64,000 nucleotides of DNA from Geothrix limicola (GCF_030268085.1 NZ_BSDE01000001.1:248001-312000); one strand, 5' to 3'. Positions 43,639 through 52,685 are shown, counted from the first letter of the stretch. Notes: generated by a model from the sequence alone, not told the origin. Numbers and translations are program-made.

Positions 43639-44793
43639 TCATTCCCGGTGGGGAAGGGTGAGGCAGAAGACGGCTCCAGACGGTTCTCCGGGCTCCACCC
43701 AGATCCTCCCGCCGTGGGCCGTGGCCACTTCCCGGCAGAAGGCCAGCCCGAGTCCGCTGCTCACCCGGGCCAGGGGAGCGTCCCGTTCCAGCCGCGCGAA
43801 GGGATCGAAGATCATTTCTTCCATCCCCGGCGGAATCCCGGGGCCTTGATCGGAGATCCTCAGCTCGCAGGTCTGCGGATCCAGGCGCGCCTCGATCCGT
43901 ACGTCGTTTCCGGGCGGGCCGTACTTCGCCGCGTTGTCGAGGAGGTTGAGGATGCAGCGCCGCAGCAGTTCGAGATCGGCCTGGACCACCAGGTCCCGCG
44001 GCACTTCGTTCCGCAGGGTCACCTTGCGCCGCCGGAAGCTGGTCTGGACGCCCTCGGCCCACTGATCCAGAGCTTCCCAGAGGCGGATGGGCTGATGCAG
44101 GGGGGTCAGGTTGCCCTGATGGCACACCACGAGGATGTCCTGGACCATGCGCTCCATGGTGAGCGAGCCCTGGAGGATGTGCCCGGCCATCTTTTGCGTT
44201 TCCGCAGGTGCCGCCGGGTCCTCCGCAAGGATCTCGGCCCCCGAAAGGATGGTCTGCAGGGGGGATTTGAGGTCGTGGACGATGAACCGGAACAATCCTT
44301 CCTGCCGGGCCTGCAGGTCCTTGAGGCTGCGGGATTCCCGTTCGAGCGCCGTCTGGAGTTTGCGGATGCGGAGCAGGGATCGGGCGCGGATGACGAGTTC
44401 GCGCTGGATGGCGGGCTTGTACACCAGGTCGTCGCCGCCGGCAGCGATGGCCTCGGCCTGGGTCTGGGTGCGTTCATCGCCCGTGAGGAAGAGGATGGGC
44501 AGGCCCATGCCGCCTTCCATCGCGCGGATCCGGCGGCAGACCTCGAAGCCGTCCATGCCGGGCATCAGGATGTCGAGGACCACCAGGTCCGGCTGGTAGG
44601 TCTCCATCTGTTCGAGGGCGCTCGGGCCGTCGCTGAATCCCTGGATCTCGAAGTGCGAATCCTTCAGCAGCCCCTCCACCATGAGGAGGGCCGTGGGGCT
44701 GTCGTCGATCACCATCACCCGCTGCGGCGCATCGATACCCGCCGGTGCGAGATCGGCAGAAGGGGAGGGAGCCCCATTCGGCAGGAGGGTCAT
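43639..44793 (-). CDS. REC-histidine kinase
   Basis: A 384-residue soluble kinase with an N-terminal receiver (VMVIDDSPTALLMVEGLL; phospho-Asp in VLDILMPGMDG), a short coiled coil, a HisKA helix with His in FIVHDLKSPLQTIL, and an ATPase (CILNLLDNAAKYGPPG; ISDQGPGIPPG; SSGLGLAFCREVA). GGGAAG precedes the ATG. It stops 17 bases before the large hybrid kinase. Like its neighbours it has a receiver as input and no DNA-binding output, consistent with a branched phosphorelay. Confidence 0.92.
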   Translation of the reverse strand: MTLLPNGAPSPSADLAPAGIDAPQRVMVIDDSPTALLMVEGLLKDSHFEIQGFSDGPSALEQMETYQPDLVVLDILMPGMDGFEVCRRIRAMEGGMGLPILFLTGDERTQTQAEAIAAGGDDLVYKPAIQRELVIRARSLLRIRKLQTALERESRSLKDLQARQEGLFRFIVHDLKSPLQTILSGAEILAEDPAAPAETQKMAGHILQGSLTMERMVQDILVVCHQGNLTPLHQPIRLWEALDQWAEGVQTSFRRRKVTLRNEVPRDLVVQADLELLRRCILNLLDNAAKYGPPGNDVRIEARLDPQTCELRISDQGPGIPPGMEEMIFDPFARLERDAPLARVSSGLGLAFCREVATAHGGRIWVEPGEPSGAVFCLTLPHRE

Positions 44794-44845
44794 GGGCTTC
44801 CCTTCGGTGGATGCGCAAATCGGCTTGAATTCCGGTGGTGGCCGC

Positions 44846-45226
44846 TCAGACCTTTTCGAAATGCGTCTTCAACCCTTCGAGCACGGTTTCAAGCTGCCTT
44901 TCGAAGGCGGAGAGGAGGGCCTCCGTCAGGGTGGCTTTTTCCCCGTGAAGGGCGTCCTGGAGGGCCTGGGACACCGCCGCCAGTTCCAGCGCGCCGATGA
45001 TGCCGGCCGCGGAGATCATGGAATGCGCCACCCGCTCGGCCGCTTCGAGGTCTCCCCGGGCGAGATCGGTGCGGAGCTCTTCGGCCGCATGGGACTTGGA
45101 TTCCAGGAACTTGCCCAGCACCCGTTCGTAGAGGGACTCGGCCGCAAAATGCGCCAGACCGGCCTCCTTTGAAATGCCGGCGAGATCCATGCCTCGCGTC
45201 CTGCGGCGTTCGGGTTGCTTGGCCAT
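44846..45226 (-). CDS. Hpt-domain phosphotransfer protein
   Basis: An all-helical protein of about 126 residues (114 if started at the ATG at 45190). It carries an Hpt-like helix in AERVAHSMISAAGIIGALEL. The His lines up with the phospho-His of Hpt domains, but the usual HxLKG is HSMIS here, with Ile where a conserved Lys or Arg normally follows. It probably relays phosphate between the receivers and kinases of the same strand. The longer frame to 45388 lacks coding character at its start. The choice between the two ATGs is uncertain; the later one has AGGA 8 bases upstream. Confidence 0.7.
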   Translation of the reverse strand: MAKQPERRRTRGMDLAGISKEAGLAHFAAESLYERVLGKFLESKSHAAEELRTDLARGDLEAAERVAHSMISAAGIIGALELAAVSQALQDALHGEKATLTEALLSAFERQLETVLEGLKTHFEKV

Positions 45227-45342
45227 GCGGGATGCCTCGGCGGTGAATCGGAGCCCTTCCCTCCCCAAAGGATGCCATTGAATGCTTCTGCGGAGAGTAG
45301 GAAGGCATCGCCTGGGTGAGTTGGGAATCCCGGAACGGGAAC

Positions 45343-47328
45343 TCAGGGGTGCTTGGGCCCCATGCCCGGATAGAGCTTCTCGGCGCATTCGGGGCAGATG
45401 CCATGGGTGAACTCCGCCTCGGAGTGTTCGGAGATGTAGGCTTCGATCTGGTTCCAGTAGCCGTGGTCATCCCTGATCTTTTTGCAACTGCTGCAGATGG
45501 GTAGCAGGCCACCCAGTGTGCGCACGTCTTCCAGGGCCTGCTTGAGCTCCCGGATCAGCGCCTCGCGGGCCAGCTCTCCCTGCTTGCGCTCGGTGATGTC
45601 GGAGACCACCGAAAGGATGAGATCCGTTCCATCCGGATCGGTGACCAGGCTGCCCTCCAGAAGCACGGGGATGCGCCGGCCATCCTTGTGGAGGTATTCC
45701 TTTTCGTAGGGGCCGTAGTGTCCGGTGGTCTTCAGGCTCTGGAGCTGCGCGGCCTCCTGCTCCATGTAGTCCTTGGGGGTCAGGTCCCAGTAGTTCAGCG
45801 CGTTGAGTTCATCGGTGGTGTACCCCGTGATGGCTGCGAAAGCATCGTTGCTCGCGAGGAACCATCCGTCCGACAGGCGGTTCAGGGCATGACCCACGGG
45901 GGCGTCGTAGAAGAGCGTGCGGAAGCGACCTTCGCTTTCCCGCAGGGCCTTTTCGGCCGCCTTCCGTTCGGTGATGTCGCGGGTGACCCCCTGGAAACCC
46001 TGGACCCGTCCATCGGGCCCCCAGAGCACCCGCACGCGCACTTCAGTGTGCAGCAGGGGGCCTTCCCTGGTCTGAAAGGCTAGTTCCAGCACCTCGTGCT
46101 TGAAGGGCTGTGAACCGGGCGGCAGGGTGCGGACCGTGTCCAGGCGGGACCACAGCTGTGCGTGGACGCGGCCCAGGGGTGTCTGGCTCCCGCTGGTGCC
46201 CCCATCGACCTCGGGTGGCATGGCGCCATGGTGGACCAGGGTCGGGCTGACGTAGGTGAGGAACCCTTCGGCGTCGGCGGTCCAGGTGACATCCAGGGCG
46301 TTCTCGGCGAGCATCCGGTACTTCTCCTCCTGCCTCGCCAGTTGGGCTCGATCCGCCACCTGCTGGCGCCAGGCCCATCGGACCGTCCAGCCGATCAGCA
46401 CGGAGAGGGCCAGCACGCCGAAGACGGCCAGTCCGGCCATGAGCCGTTCACGCCGCCAATCTTCCAGGTAATCCTGCTGGGAGAGCCCCACGAGGATGTG
46501 GAAGCGGGGGTTGTTCATCCGTCGCAGGGTGTAGGTGCGGATGGCGCCGTCGAGCACGGAAGGGGCCGTGAAATGGGCGATGGCCTGGCCTGAGCGGATC
46601 GCATTCAGGAAATCGCCCGAGACCGTCCGGTTGCCGAGCATCTCCTCCCGGCCCGTCAGGGCGGGGTATCGCACAAGCAGACTCAGGTCCTCGCCGCGTA
46701 GTGAAATCGAACCGTGGGGCCCCACATCGATCTGATTGAGGCTCCGGCTGAGTTCGTCGAGGGTGATGGTTCCGTAGACGATTCCGGCGAATCGTCCATC
46801 CGGTCGCTCGATGCGCCGCGACAGGTGGAGGTCCCATTTTCCCGTCAGGCGGCCGATGCTGGGCCGTGAGATGAACAGGCCCGTGGCCGGGCTGTCCTTC
46901 TGGATCTGGAAGTAGTCCCGGTCCGCCACGCTGAGCGGCGGTCCGGCGGGCAGGGCCGTTCCGCGGGTGACGAGGCCGTCGGCGTCCGTCGTGCGGAGTC
47001 CGTGCAGGATCTGGACGCGGGAGACCTGGGCCTCCAGATGGTCCTGGATCCGTTTGCGTCCCTCCGGGAGGTCGTTCCGCTCAGCCTCGTCCTTCACGGC
47101 GAGGAGGGAGAGGTCGACCTCGTGCACCGTGGCCAGGATGTTCTGTTCTAGCACCTGCGCCAGGTGGTGGGTGGCCGTCTCGGCCCGTTCCACGTGCTGC
47201 CGGCGGCTCTGGCGGAGGCTCCATCCCGCGAGGGCGAGAATCAGGAGGTCGAAGAGGACCAGGCCGATGACCAGGATCCGGCTGAGTGCCGAGGGAGACC
47301 TCCCTTCCGGATCGAGGTGGAATCGCAT
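45343..47328 (-). CDS. Cache-PAS-PAS sensor with C-terminal Cys4 module, no kinase
   Basis: A 661-residue membrane sensor. TM1 is at about 14-36. The periplasmic dCache region (about 37-285) includes DRDYFQIQKDSPATGLFIS and GRFAGIVYGTITLDEL, and TM2 is at about 300-322. Two PAS domains follow (about 345-470, ending GVTRDITERK; and 475-595, ending VVSDITERK). A short coil then leads to a conserved C-terminal module with CSSCKKIRDDHGYW and, about 30 residues on, GICPECAEKLYP. The four Cys could bind a metal. No kinase, cyclase or methylesterase domain follows. AAGGTG precedes the ATG at 47328. It heads the minus-strand sensory block, divergent from the NmrA-like gene. Confidence 0.88.
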   Translation of the reverse strand: MRFHLDPEGRSPSALSRILVIGLVLFDLLILALAGWSLRQSRRQHVERAETATHHLAQVLEQNILATVHEVDLSLLAVKDEAERNDLPEGRKRIQDHLEAQVSRVQILHGLRTTDADGLVTRGTALPAGPPLSVADRDYFQIQKDSPATGLFISRPSIGRLTGKWDLHLSRRIERPDGRFAGIVYGTITLDELSRSLNQIDVGPHGSISLRGEDLSLLVRYPALTGREEMLGNRTVSGDFLNAIRSGQAIAHFTAPSVLDGAIRTYTLRRMNNPRFHILVGLSQQDYLEDWRRERLMAGLAVFGVLALSVLIGWTVRWAWRQQVADRAQLARQEEKYRMLAENALDVTWTADAEGFLTYVSPTLVHHGAMPPEVDGGTSGSQTPLGRVHAQLWSRLDTVRTLPPGSQPFKHEVLELAFQTREGPLLHTEVRVRVLWGPDGRVQGFQGVTRDITERKAAEKALRESEGRFRTLFYDAPVGHALNRLSDGWFLASNDAFAAITGYTTDELNALNYWDLTPKDYMEQEAAQLQSLKTTGHYGPYEKEYLHKDGRRIPVLLEGSLVTDPDGTDLILSVVSDITERKQGELAREALIRELKQALEDVRTLGGLLPICSSCKKIRDDHGYWNQIEAYISEHSEAEFTHGICPECAEKLYPGMGPKHP

Positions 47329-47475
47329 GGCTTCACCTTGGATCCGTTGATCGACGTCCTCCGGGCCGGATCTGAGTCCTGGTGCGGTGGCTTCAGTCGC
47401 AGATCGGGGCTGAAAGCTGTCACGGCCGCCCCTCCGGGGAATCCAAGGGTCCGCCATCCAAGCAAAGGAGGTCCT

Positions 47476-48366
47476 ATGATCCTCGTCACTGGCGCGACTG
47501 GAAAGATCGGCAGGGAACTCATTCTGGACCTGTCGGCACGGCAGACGCCCTTCCGGGCCCTGGTTCGATCCATGGAGACGGTGCGGGTCTTCGAGGCGCG
47601 AGGACTGCACGCGGTCCAGGGGGACCTGGAGCGCCCCGATACCTATGGTGCGGCCCTGTCCGACGTCCAGACGGTGTTCCTCCTGACGGCGCCGAGCTCC
47701 GACAGCGTCGCCATGGAGCGGAAATTCCTGACGGCCTGCAAATCCATGGGCATCGAACGGGTGGTCCGGGTTTCGGCGGTGGGGGCCAATCCCTGGGCTT
47801 CCTCTGCCCTTCTCAGGAACCACGGCCGGGCCGAAGCCCAGCTCGAAGACAGCGGCCTGCACTGGACGATTCTGCGGCCGACCATCTTCATGCAGAACCT
47901 GGTGCCCTTCATCGGGCCCACCGTATCCGCAGAAAGCACGCTCTACGCCCCGGCGGGGGCGGCCCTCATGCCCTGGGTGGATACCCGTGACATCGCCGCG
48001 GTGGCGGGTGCGGTGCTGACCGCCAAGGGCCACGAGGGCCTGGTCTACGAGATCACCGGGCCGGAATCACTTTCCTACACGCACGTGGCCGAAGGCCTGA
48101 GCACCATGCTGGGCCGCCAGATCCGGTACGTGAACGTGCCGGACGGCGCCGCCCGCCAGTCCATGGTGAGCATGGGCATCTCCCCCTGGCTCGCCGAAGG
48201 CATGATCACGCTCTACCACCTGTTCAAGGTCAACGGCGCCACCGCCATGGTGCTCGAAACCGTGGAGCGCCTTACGGGACGCGCACCCAGGAGGCTGATG
48301 GCCTACCTGAAAGAAAACGAGGCAGCCTTCCGGTCGCCCCAGTACGTCGAGGTCCGCCGGCGTTAA
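47476..48366 (+). CDS. NmrA-like NAD(P)-binding oxidoreductase
   Basis: A 296-residue short-chain-dehydrogenase-like protein of the NmrA/atypical SDR type. The nucleotide motif MILVTGATGKIGRELI opens the protein, and ALVRSMETVRVFEARGLHAVQGDLERPDTY marks the second strand and the loss/gain loop. ILRPTIFMQNLVPF and MPWVDTRDIAAVA are typical of the family. Members include quinone oxidoreductases and redox-sensing regulators. The canonical Tyr-x3-Lys pair is not evident. AAAGGAGG lies 5 bases before the ATG. It stands alone, divergent from the Cache-PAS sensor. Confidence 0.88.
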   Translation: MILVTGATGKIGRELILDLSARQTPFRALVRSMETVRVFEARGLHAVQGDLERPDTYGAALSDVQTVFLLTAPSSDSVAMERKFLTACKSMGIERVVRVSAVGANPWASSALLRNHGRAEAQLEDSGLHWTILRPTIFMQNLVPFIGPTVSAESTLYAPAGAALMPWVDTRDIAAVAGAVLTAKGHEGLVYEITGPESLSYTHVAEGLSTMLGRQIRYVNVPDGAARQSMVSMGISPWLAEGMITLYHLFKVNGATAMVLETVERLTGRAPRRLMAYLKENEAAFRSPQYVEVRRR

Positions 48367-48743
48367 AGGCACGGGCTTCTGGGGGCATGGGCCTGATGGC
48401 TATGTGTAAAGGTGGTAATCAGCAAGAACATTGATATCCCTTCGCGGAGTCGAACTGATTTGAGTGGCTCACATTCCAAAGCCCCCGGCTCTGCCGGGGG
48501 ATGTCTTGCTGGAAACCTGATGTGATGAAACGCGAGATGCGAAGGTGCATTCCTGTTGAAAAAAATCATTAAGGGTTGCATGGAAACGGGCGAAAATAGT
48601 GGTGACAACCGGAGCTGCGGACCGCCGGATCACTGGTCTGTCGACCTGCTTCATCGGGGTGGGCGCTGCCTGCGAGGCGTGAGGCCGGCCCGGTGAAACC
48701 CGCAGGTTCCTTCGCCGAAGATTCCATCGAACCGGGAGATTCC
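48367..48743. other. Intergenic region with a GC hairpin
   Basis: A 377-base gap. GCCCCCGGC-TCT-GCCGGGGG (about 48481-48500) can form a very stable 8-9 bp hairpin but has no T run on either strand. The section at about 48550-48600 is A/T-richer and probably holds the promoter of the M61 gene. Short minus-strand frames here look non-coding. Confidence 0.5.
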
Positions 48744-50285
48744 TTGCGTCCAGTCCGACTGCTCCTCTATATGATCGTCGCGGGCTCCGCCCAGGCCTGG
48801 GCTTCTGAGCCCCTGGCCTACACCATCCGGATTTCCAGGCCTGCGGACCATCAGGCGGAAGTGAGCGTGAAGATCCCCACGGAAGGCCGGGCCAGCCTGG
48901 ATCTGATGATGCCGCTCTGGTCGCCGGGCTACTACGCCATGCAGGATTACGCAGGCCAGGTTCATGATCTAGTGGCTGTGAATCCAGCTGGCAAGCCGTT
49001 GGCCGTGGAGCATCCGGCCCCGAACCGCTGGCGGGTTCACAGCGAGGGTGAACGTTCAGTGGCCCTTTCCTACCGATTGGCCTGCCCATCTCATTTCGTC
49101 ACCACCAATCTGGTGACCGAAGATCTGGCCGTTCTGAATGGGCCCGCCACCTTCATTACGCCCACCACCTCTTTGAAAGGGTCCTACGACGTGTGGCTGG
49201 ATCTCCCCGCAGGGTGGAAGCATTGCGCCACGGGCCTGGAGGGGGCACCCGACCAGAAGGCGGGGCATTTCGTGGCCCCGGATTACGACACTCTGCTGGA
49301 CTGTCCCATCGTCGCAGGCACCTTTTCCACTCACTCCTTCGTGGTGGCGGGCACCCGTAATGACCTGGTGGACATCGGTTCCTTCGGGACCTGGGACGGC
49401 GCCAAGGTCAGTCAGAAACTCGCAGCCGTGGTGCAGGAAAACCTGCGGTTCTGGGGTGTCTTGCCCTACAAGAAATACGTCTTCCTCAATGTTTTTGGTC
49501 CAGGCGCCGGAGGGCTGGAACACCAGAACTCCACCATGCTCAGTTCCATGCCGCCTCCCGCGGGATCCACCGAGGCCGATTTCCGCTGGTACACGTACGT
49601 GAGCCATGAGTTCTTCCACGGCTACAACGTCAAGCGCCTGCGTCCCGTGGAACTGGGGCCCTTCGACTACGAGCATCCGCCGCGCACCACCGGGCTTTGG
49701 GTGGCTGAGGGCCTCACCACTTATTACGGTCCCGTGATGGCGGTCCGGGCTGGGCTGGGAAGGCCCGAAGATTTCCTCGCGGAACTCAGCGGCGAAATCC
49801 GTGGCCTCCAGAGCGCGCCCGGCCGCCTGAAGCAGACCCTGGAGCGGTCCTCCCTCGATGTCTGGGAGGAGGGCGGTTCCGGTGTGGGCGGCGATCCAAC
49901 CAAGGGCATCAGCTACTACGTGAAGGGCCCCGTGGTGGGATTTCTGCTGGATGCCCGCATCCGCATGGCCAGCCAGGATCGGCGAAGCCTGGACGATCTC
50001 ATGCGTCTGGCCTTCCAGCGCTATGGCGGCGAGAAGGGATTCACCGAAGCCCAGTTCCGCGCGACGGCGGAAGAGGTGGCTGGCGTGGATCTCCGAGCCT
50101 GGTTCCGCAAACACCTGGCCTCCACCGAGGAACTGGATTACAGCGAGGCCTTGGACTGCTTCGGCCTGCGCTTCGCGACCTCTCCAGACCCCGCCAAGCC
50201 CACCTGGAAACTTGAGCCGAACCCAAACGCCACCCCCGCCCAGAAGGCGCGCCTGGCCGATCTGCTGAGGGCCAGGCGCGGCTGA
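48744..50285 (+). CDS. M61 family metallopeptidase (glycyl aminopeptidase-like), exported
   Basis: A 513-residue secreted zinc peptidase from a TTG start at 48744 (GGGAG 6 bases upstream), which gives a clean signal peptide MRPVRLLLYMIVAGSAQAWA. An in-frame ATG at 48693 would add 17 polar residues. The M61 N-terminal beta domain (about 25-190) is followed by the gluzincin domain with HEFFH (288-292) and a third ligand Glu322 in WVAEGLTTYY. Most M61 peptidases have a C-terminal PDZ domain; here the protein ends soon after the helical domain (FRKHLASTEEL), so PDZ seems absent. The family prefers N-terminal Gly or Ala. Confidence 0.88.
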   Translation: MRPVRLLLYMIVAGSAQAWASEPLAYTIRISRPADHQAEVSVKIPTEGRASLDLMMPLWSPGYYAMQDYAGQVHDLVAVNPAGKPLAVEHPAPNRWRVHSEGERSVALSYRLACPSHFVTTNLVTEDLAVLNGPATFITPTTSLKGSYDVWLDLPAGWKHCATGLEGAPDQKAGHFVAPDYDTLLDCPIVAGTFSTHSFVVAGTRNDLVDIGSFGTWDGAKVSQKLAAVVQENLRFWGVLPYKKYVFLNVFGPGAGGLEHQNSTMLSSMPPPAGSTEADFRWYTYVSHEFFHGYNVKRLRPVELGPFDYEHPPRTTGLWVAEGLTTYYGPVMAVRAGLGRPEDFLAELSGEIRGLQSAPGRLKQTLERSSLDVWEEGGSGVGGDPTKGISYYVKGPVVGFLLDARIRMASQDRRSLDDLMRLAFQRYGGEKGFTEAQFRATAEEVAGVDLRAWFRKHLASTEELDYSEALDCFGLRFATSPDPAKPTWKLEPNPNATPAQKARLADLLRARRG

Positions 50286-50332
50286 TCCCAGGCAAAGAGA
50301 CGTTCGCCACGATATTTCTGTTCGTCTCGCGT

Positions 50333-50347
50333 ACCGGCGAAGCCGGT
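50333..50347. terminator. Hairpin after the M61 gene
   Basis: ACCGGC (50333-50338), loop GAA, GCCGGT (50342-50347), about 50 bases past the M61 stop and between convergent genes. There is no clear T run, so termination is only possible. Confidence 0.3.
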
Positions 50348-50394
50348 GCCGAGAAGGCAAGGAAGAGCACGGCGATGACCCCTAGGTCTCAGTG

Positions 50395-50435
50395 CTCCTC
50401 CGTGCCATTCCTCCGTGTCTCCGTGGTGGATCTTT
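50395..50435. repeat. CACGGAG-type intergenic repeat, single arm
   Basis: CTCCGTGTCTCCGTGGTG followed by GATCTTT is the reverse complement of the left arm of the repeat at 32545-32636; AAAGATCCACCACGGAG is shared exactly. It lies just after the stop-side flank of the second S9 peptidase gene, between convergent genes. Confidence 0.7.
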
Positions 50436-50450
50436 AACGACCGTTCGGAC

Positions 50451-52685
50451 TCAGTTCGCGCGAGGCTTCACGCCCAGCAGCTGGCGGACGAAGAAATCCT
50501 TCACGCGGCGCTCCACGTGGGGGATCCGCATGGTGCCGTGGTTGGATCCCGGCACCACCAACATCTCGAAATCCTTGTCCGCTTTCACGAGGGCGTTGAC
50601 CACCTGCATGGTGGAGGACGGATCCACGTTGCTGTCCAGCTCGCCCACCAGCAACAGCAGGTCGCCCTTGAGCTTGGCCGCGTTCGTCACGTTGCTCTGC
50701 TCGGCGTAGTGGGGGCCGATGGGCCAGCCCATCCATTGCTCGTTCCACCAGACCTTGTCCATGCGGTTGTCGTGGCAGCCGCAGTCGGACACGCCGGCCT
50801 TGTAGAAATCTCCGAAGGCCAGCAGGCCGCGGAGGCTGTCCTGGCCTCCGGCGCTGCCGCCGAAGATGCCCACGCGGGTGATGTCCATGGCGGGATCTTT
50901 GGCGGCCGCGGCCTTCATCCACAGGATGCGATCGGGAAATCCCGCGTCGCCCAGGTTCTTCCAGCAGACATCGTGGAAGGCCTTGGAGCGGTTGCTGGTG
51001 CCCATGCCATCGATGGAGACCAGGATGAAGCCCAGCTCCACCATGTCCCAGTGCAGGGGCAGGCGCGTGAAACTCTTGGGAACGAATGAATCCTGGGGCC
51101 CGGCATAGATGAATTCGATGACGGGATACTTCTTCGCGGGGTTGTAGGTGCTGGGACGATAGATGACGCCGTGGATGTCCGTGAGGCCATCTCGCCCCTT
51201 GGCCACGAACCGCTCCGGCGCGCGCCAGCCGGATTCGAGCAGGTCCTTCACCTCGAAGCGTTCCAGTTCGGCGATCAAGCCTCCGTCCGCGACGCGGCGC
51301 AGTTCGGCCACGGGCGGCTGATCCACCCGGGACCACACATCGACGAAGGCCGAGCGGTCCTTGTTGAGGGTGACGGTGTGCGTGCCGTTTCCCGCCGTGA
51401 GTACCTTCAAACCCGTGCCATCGAAACCGACCTTGGCCAGATGGAGGTAGTAGGGATCCTGGCCGGGAAGGATCCCGCCGGCCATGAATAGGATTTCCCG
51501 CTTTTTGGGATCCACGTTCACCACGCTGCGCACCACCCAGTTCCCGCGGGTGATCTGGTTCTTCACGGCGCCCGTGCGGGAATCCACCAGGTAGAGGTGG
51601 TTCCAGCCGTCGCGCTCGCTCATCCAGATCAGTTCATCGGTGTCGCCCAGCACTTCGAGAAACTGCTTGCCGGAGTAGTCGATGAAGGTGGGACTGTGCT
51701 CGTCGACCACGACCCGCGATGCACCCGAGGCGGCATCCACGGCGATCACGCGCAGCACCTGGTGGCCCCGCTGGTTGTACACGTAGAGGTAGCGGCTGGA
51801 ATCCTTGGCCCAGATGACGCGCAGATCCTCGCCGTAGCCGTTGTATGGTGTGGGTGCCAGGGCCGGATCCGCGGTGCTCTGGCTTCGCGCCGCGGGGTTG
51901 ATCAACACGGGCCTGATCACCGGCAGGGGATCGCCGGGCTTGGCGTAGTCGACGACGTGCACCTTGGGTTCCAGCTGATCCTTGGGCGAGGATTCCACCA
52001 GGGTCACTTTGTGGATGGGCACTTGGCTGGCGCGCTGGGCCACCAGCTTCTGGCCATCCGGGCTCCACAGGAAGGCGCCGGTGTAGGCGTCGCTCGTGGT
52101 GCCATCGGTGGTGCGGTAGACCTCCTTGCTTCCGGATCGGATCACCACGTTCGAATCCTGCAGCTGGGCCGACCAGCGTCCATTGGGACTGAGAACAGGG
52201 TCGGTGGTGCGCTGGGAGGGCTCGTCGTCGTCGACCTGGGGCGGCTTTGGCCCCACCTTCGGGGGGCTGCCCGCTTCAAGCAGGCCAGTCTTCAGCGTGA
52301 AGCGCCACCAGCCCTCCTCAGTGCGGAAGAGAAGGTGGCCGCCATCACCAGGGAAGGACAGGTTTTCGATGGGGAGTTTGGCGGCATCCACGGGCCTGCC
52401 CAGGGCCTTGGCCAGGCCCGCGGCCAGCCTGGCGTGATCGAAGGCGGGCGCCTCCCTGCCCGTGCGCGCCTGGACCCGCAGCCATTCCTGGCTACCGCCG
52501 GGCAGGCCATGGCGGTACCAGAACGAGGCGCCATCCTCCATCCAGGTGGGATCGAGGGCGAGGCGCTTGTTTTCCGCCGAGACCAGCTCCTTCATTTTGG
52601 CGGCGCGCTGGTAATCCGCCTGGGTGCCCTGGGCGCTCAGAACGCTGCCCAGGAGCAGGGCGAGGATCGTGGCTTTCGTGGCCAT
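50451..52685 (-). CDS. S9 family prolyl oligopeptidase / dipeptidyl-peptidase IV-like, exported (copy 2)
   Basis: A 744-residue paralogue of the enzyme at 5031-7247 with signal peptide MATKATILALLLGSVLSAQG, a propeller (about 45-485) and a C-terminal hydrolase. The likely triad is Ser611 (GGSAGGQDS), Asp684 (GELDSNV) and His716 (GSNHGTM). The start at 52685 has GGAG 6 bases upstream; the open frame continues to 52787 without support. It is the last gene of a peptide-use unit after the POT transporter and the M24 Xaa-Pro peptidase. All three fit uptake and cleavage of proline-containing peptides. Confidence 0.92.
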   Translation of the reverse strand: MATKATILALLLGSVLSAQGTQADYQRAAKMKELVSAENKRLALDPTWMEDGASFWYRHGLPGGSQEWLRVQARTGREAPAFDHARLAAGLAKALGRPVDAAKLPIENLSFPGDGGHLLFRTEEGWWRFTLKTGLLEAGSPPKVGPKPPQVDDDEPSQRTTDPVLSPNGRWSAQLQDSNVVIRSGSKEVYRTTDGTTSDAYTGAFLWSPDGQKLVAQRASQVPIHKVTLVESSPKDQLEPKVHVVDYAKPGDPLPVIRPVLINPAARSQSTADPALAPTPYNGYGEDLRVIWAKDSSRYLYVYNQRGHQVLRVIAVDAASGASRVVVDEHSPTFIDYSGKQFLEVLGDTDELIWMSERDGWNHLYLVDSRTGAVKNQITRGNWVVRSVVNVDPKKREILFMAGGILPGQDPYYLHLAKVGFDGTGLKVLTAGNGTHTVTLNKDRSAFVDVWSRVDQPPVAELRRVADGGLIAELERFEVKDLLESGWRAPERFVAKGRDGLTDIHGVIYRPSTYNPAKKYPVIEFIYAGPQDSFVPKSFTRLPLHWDMVELGFILVSIDGMGTSNRSKAFHDVCWKNLGDAGFPDRILWMKAAAAKDPAMDITRVGIFGGSAGGQDSLRGLLAFGDFYKAGVSDCGCHDNRMDKVWWNEQWMGWPIGPHYAEQSNVTNAAKLKGDLLLLVGELDSNVDPSSTMQVVNALVKADKDFEMLVVPGSNHGTMRIPHVERRVKDFFVRQLLGVKPRAN

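Noticed and set aside
40007-43849. A 1280-codon plus-strand open frame opposite the multi-PAS kinase
   Set aside because: It is antisense to clear PAS, HisKA and receiver domains and shows no domain of its own.
48363-49089. Minus-strand open frames over the gap before the M61 gene
   Set aside because: Translations are Pro/Arg-rich without family features, lack ribosome sites, and one overlaps the M61 signal peptide region.
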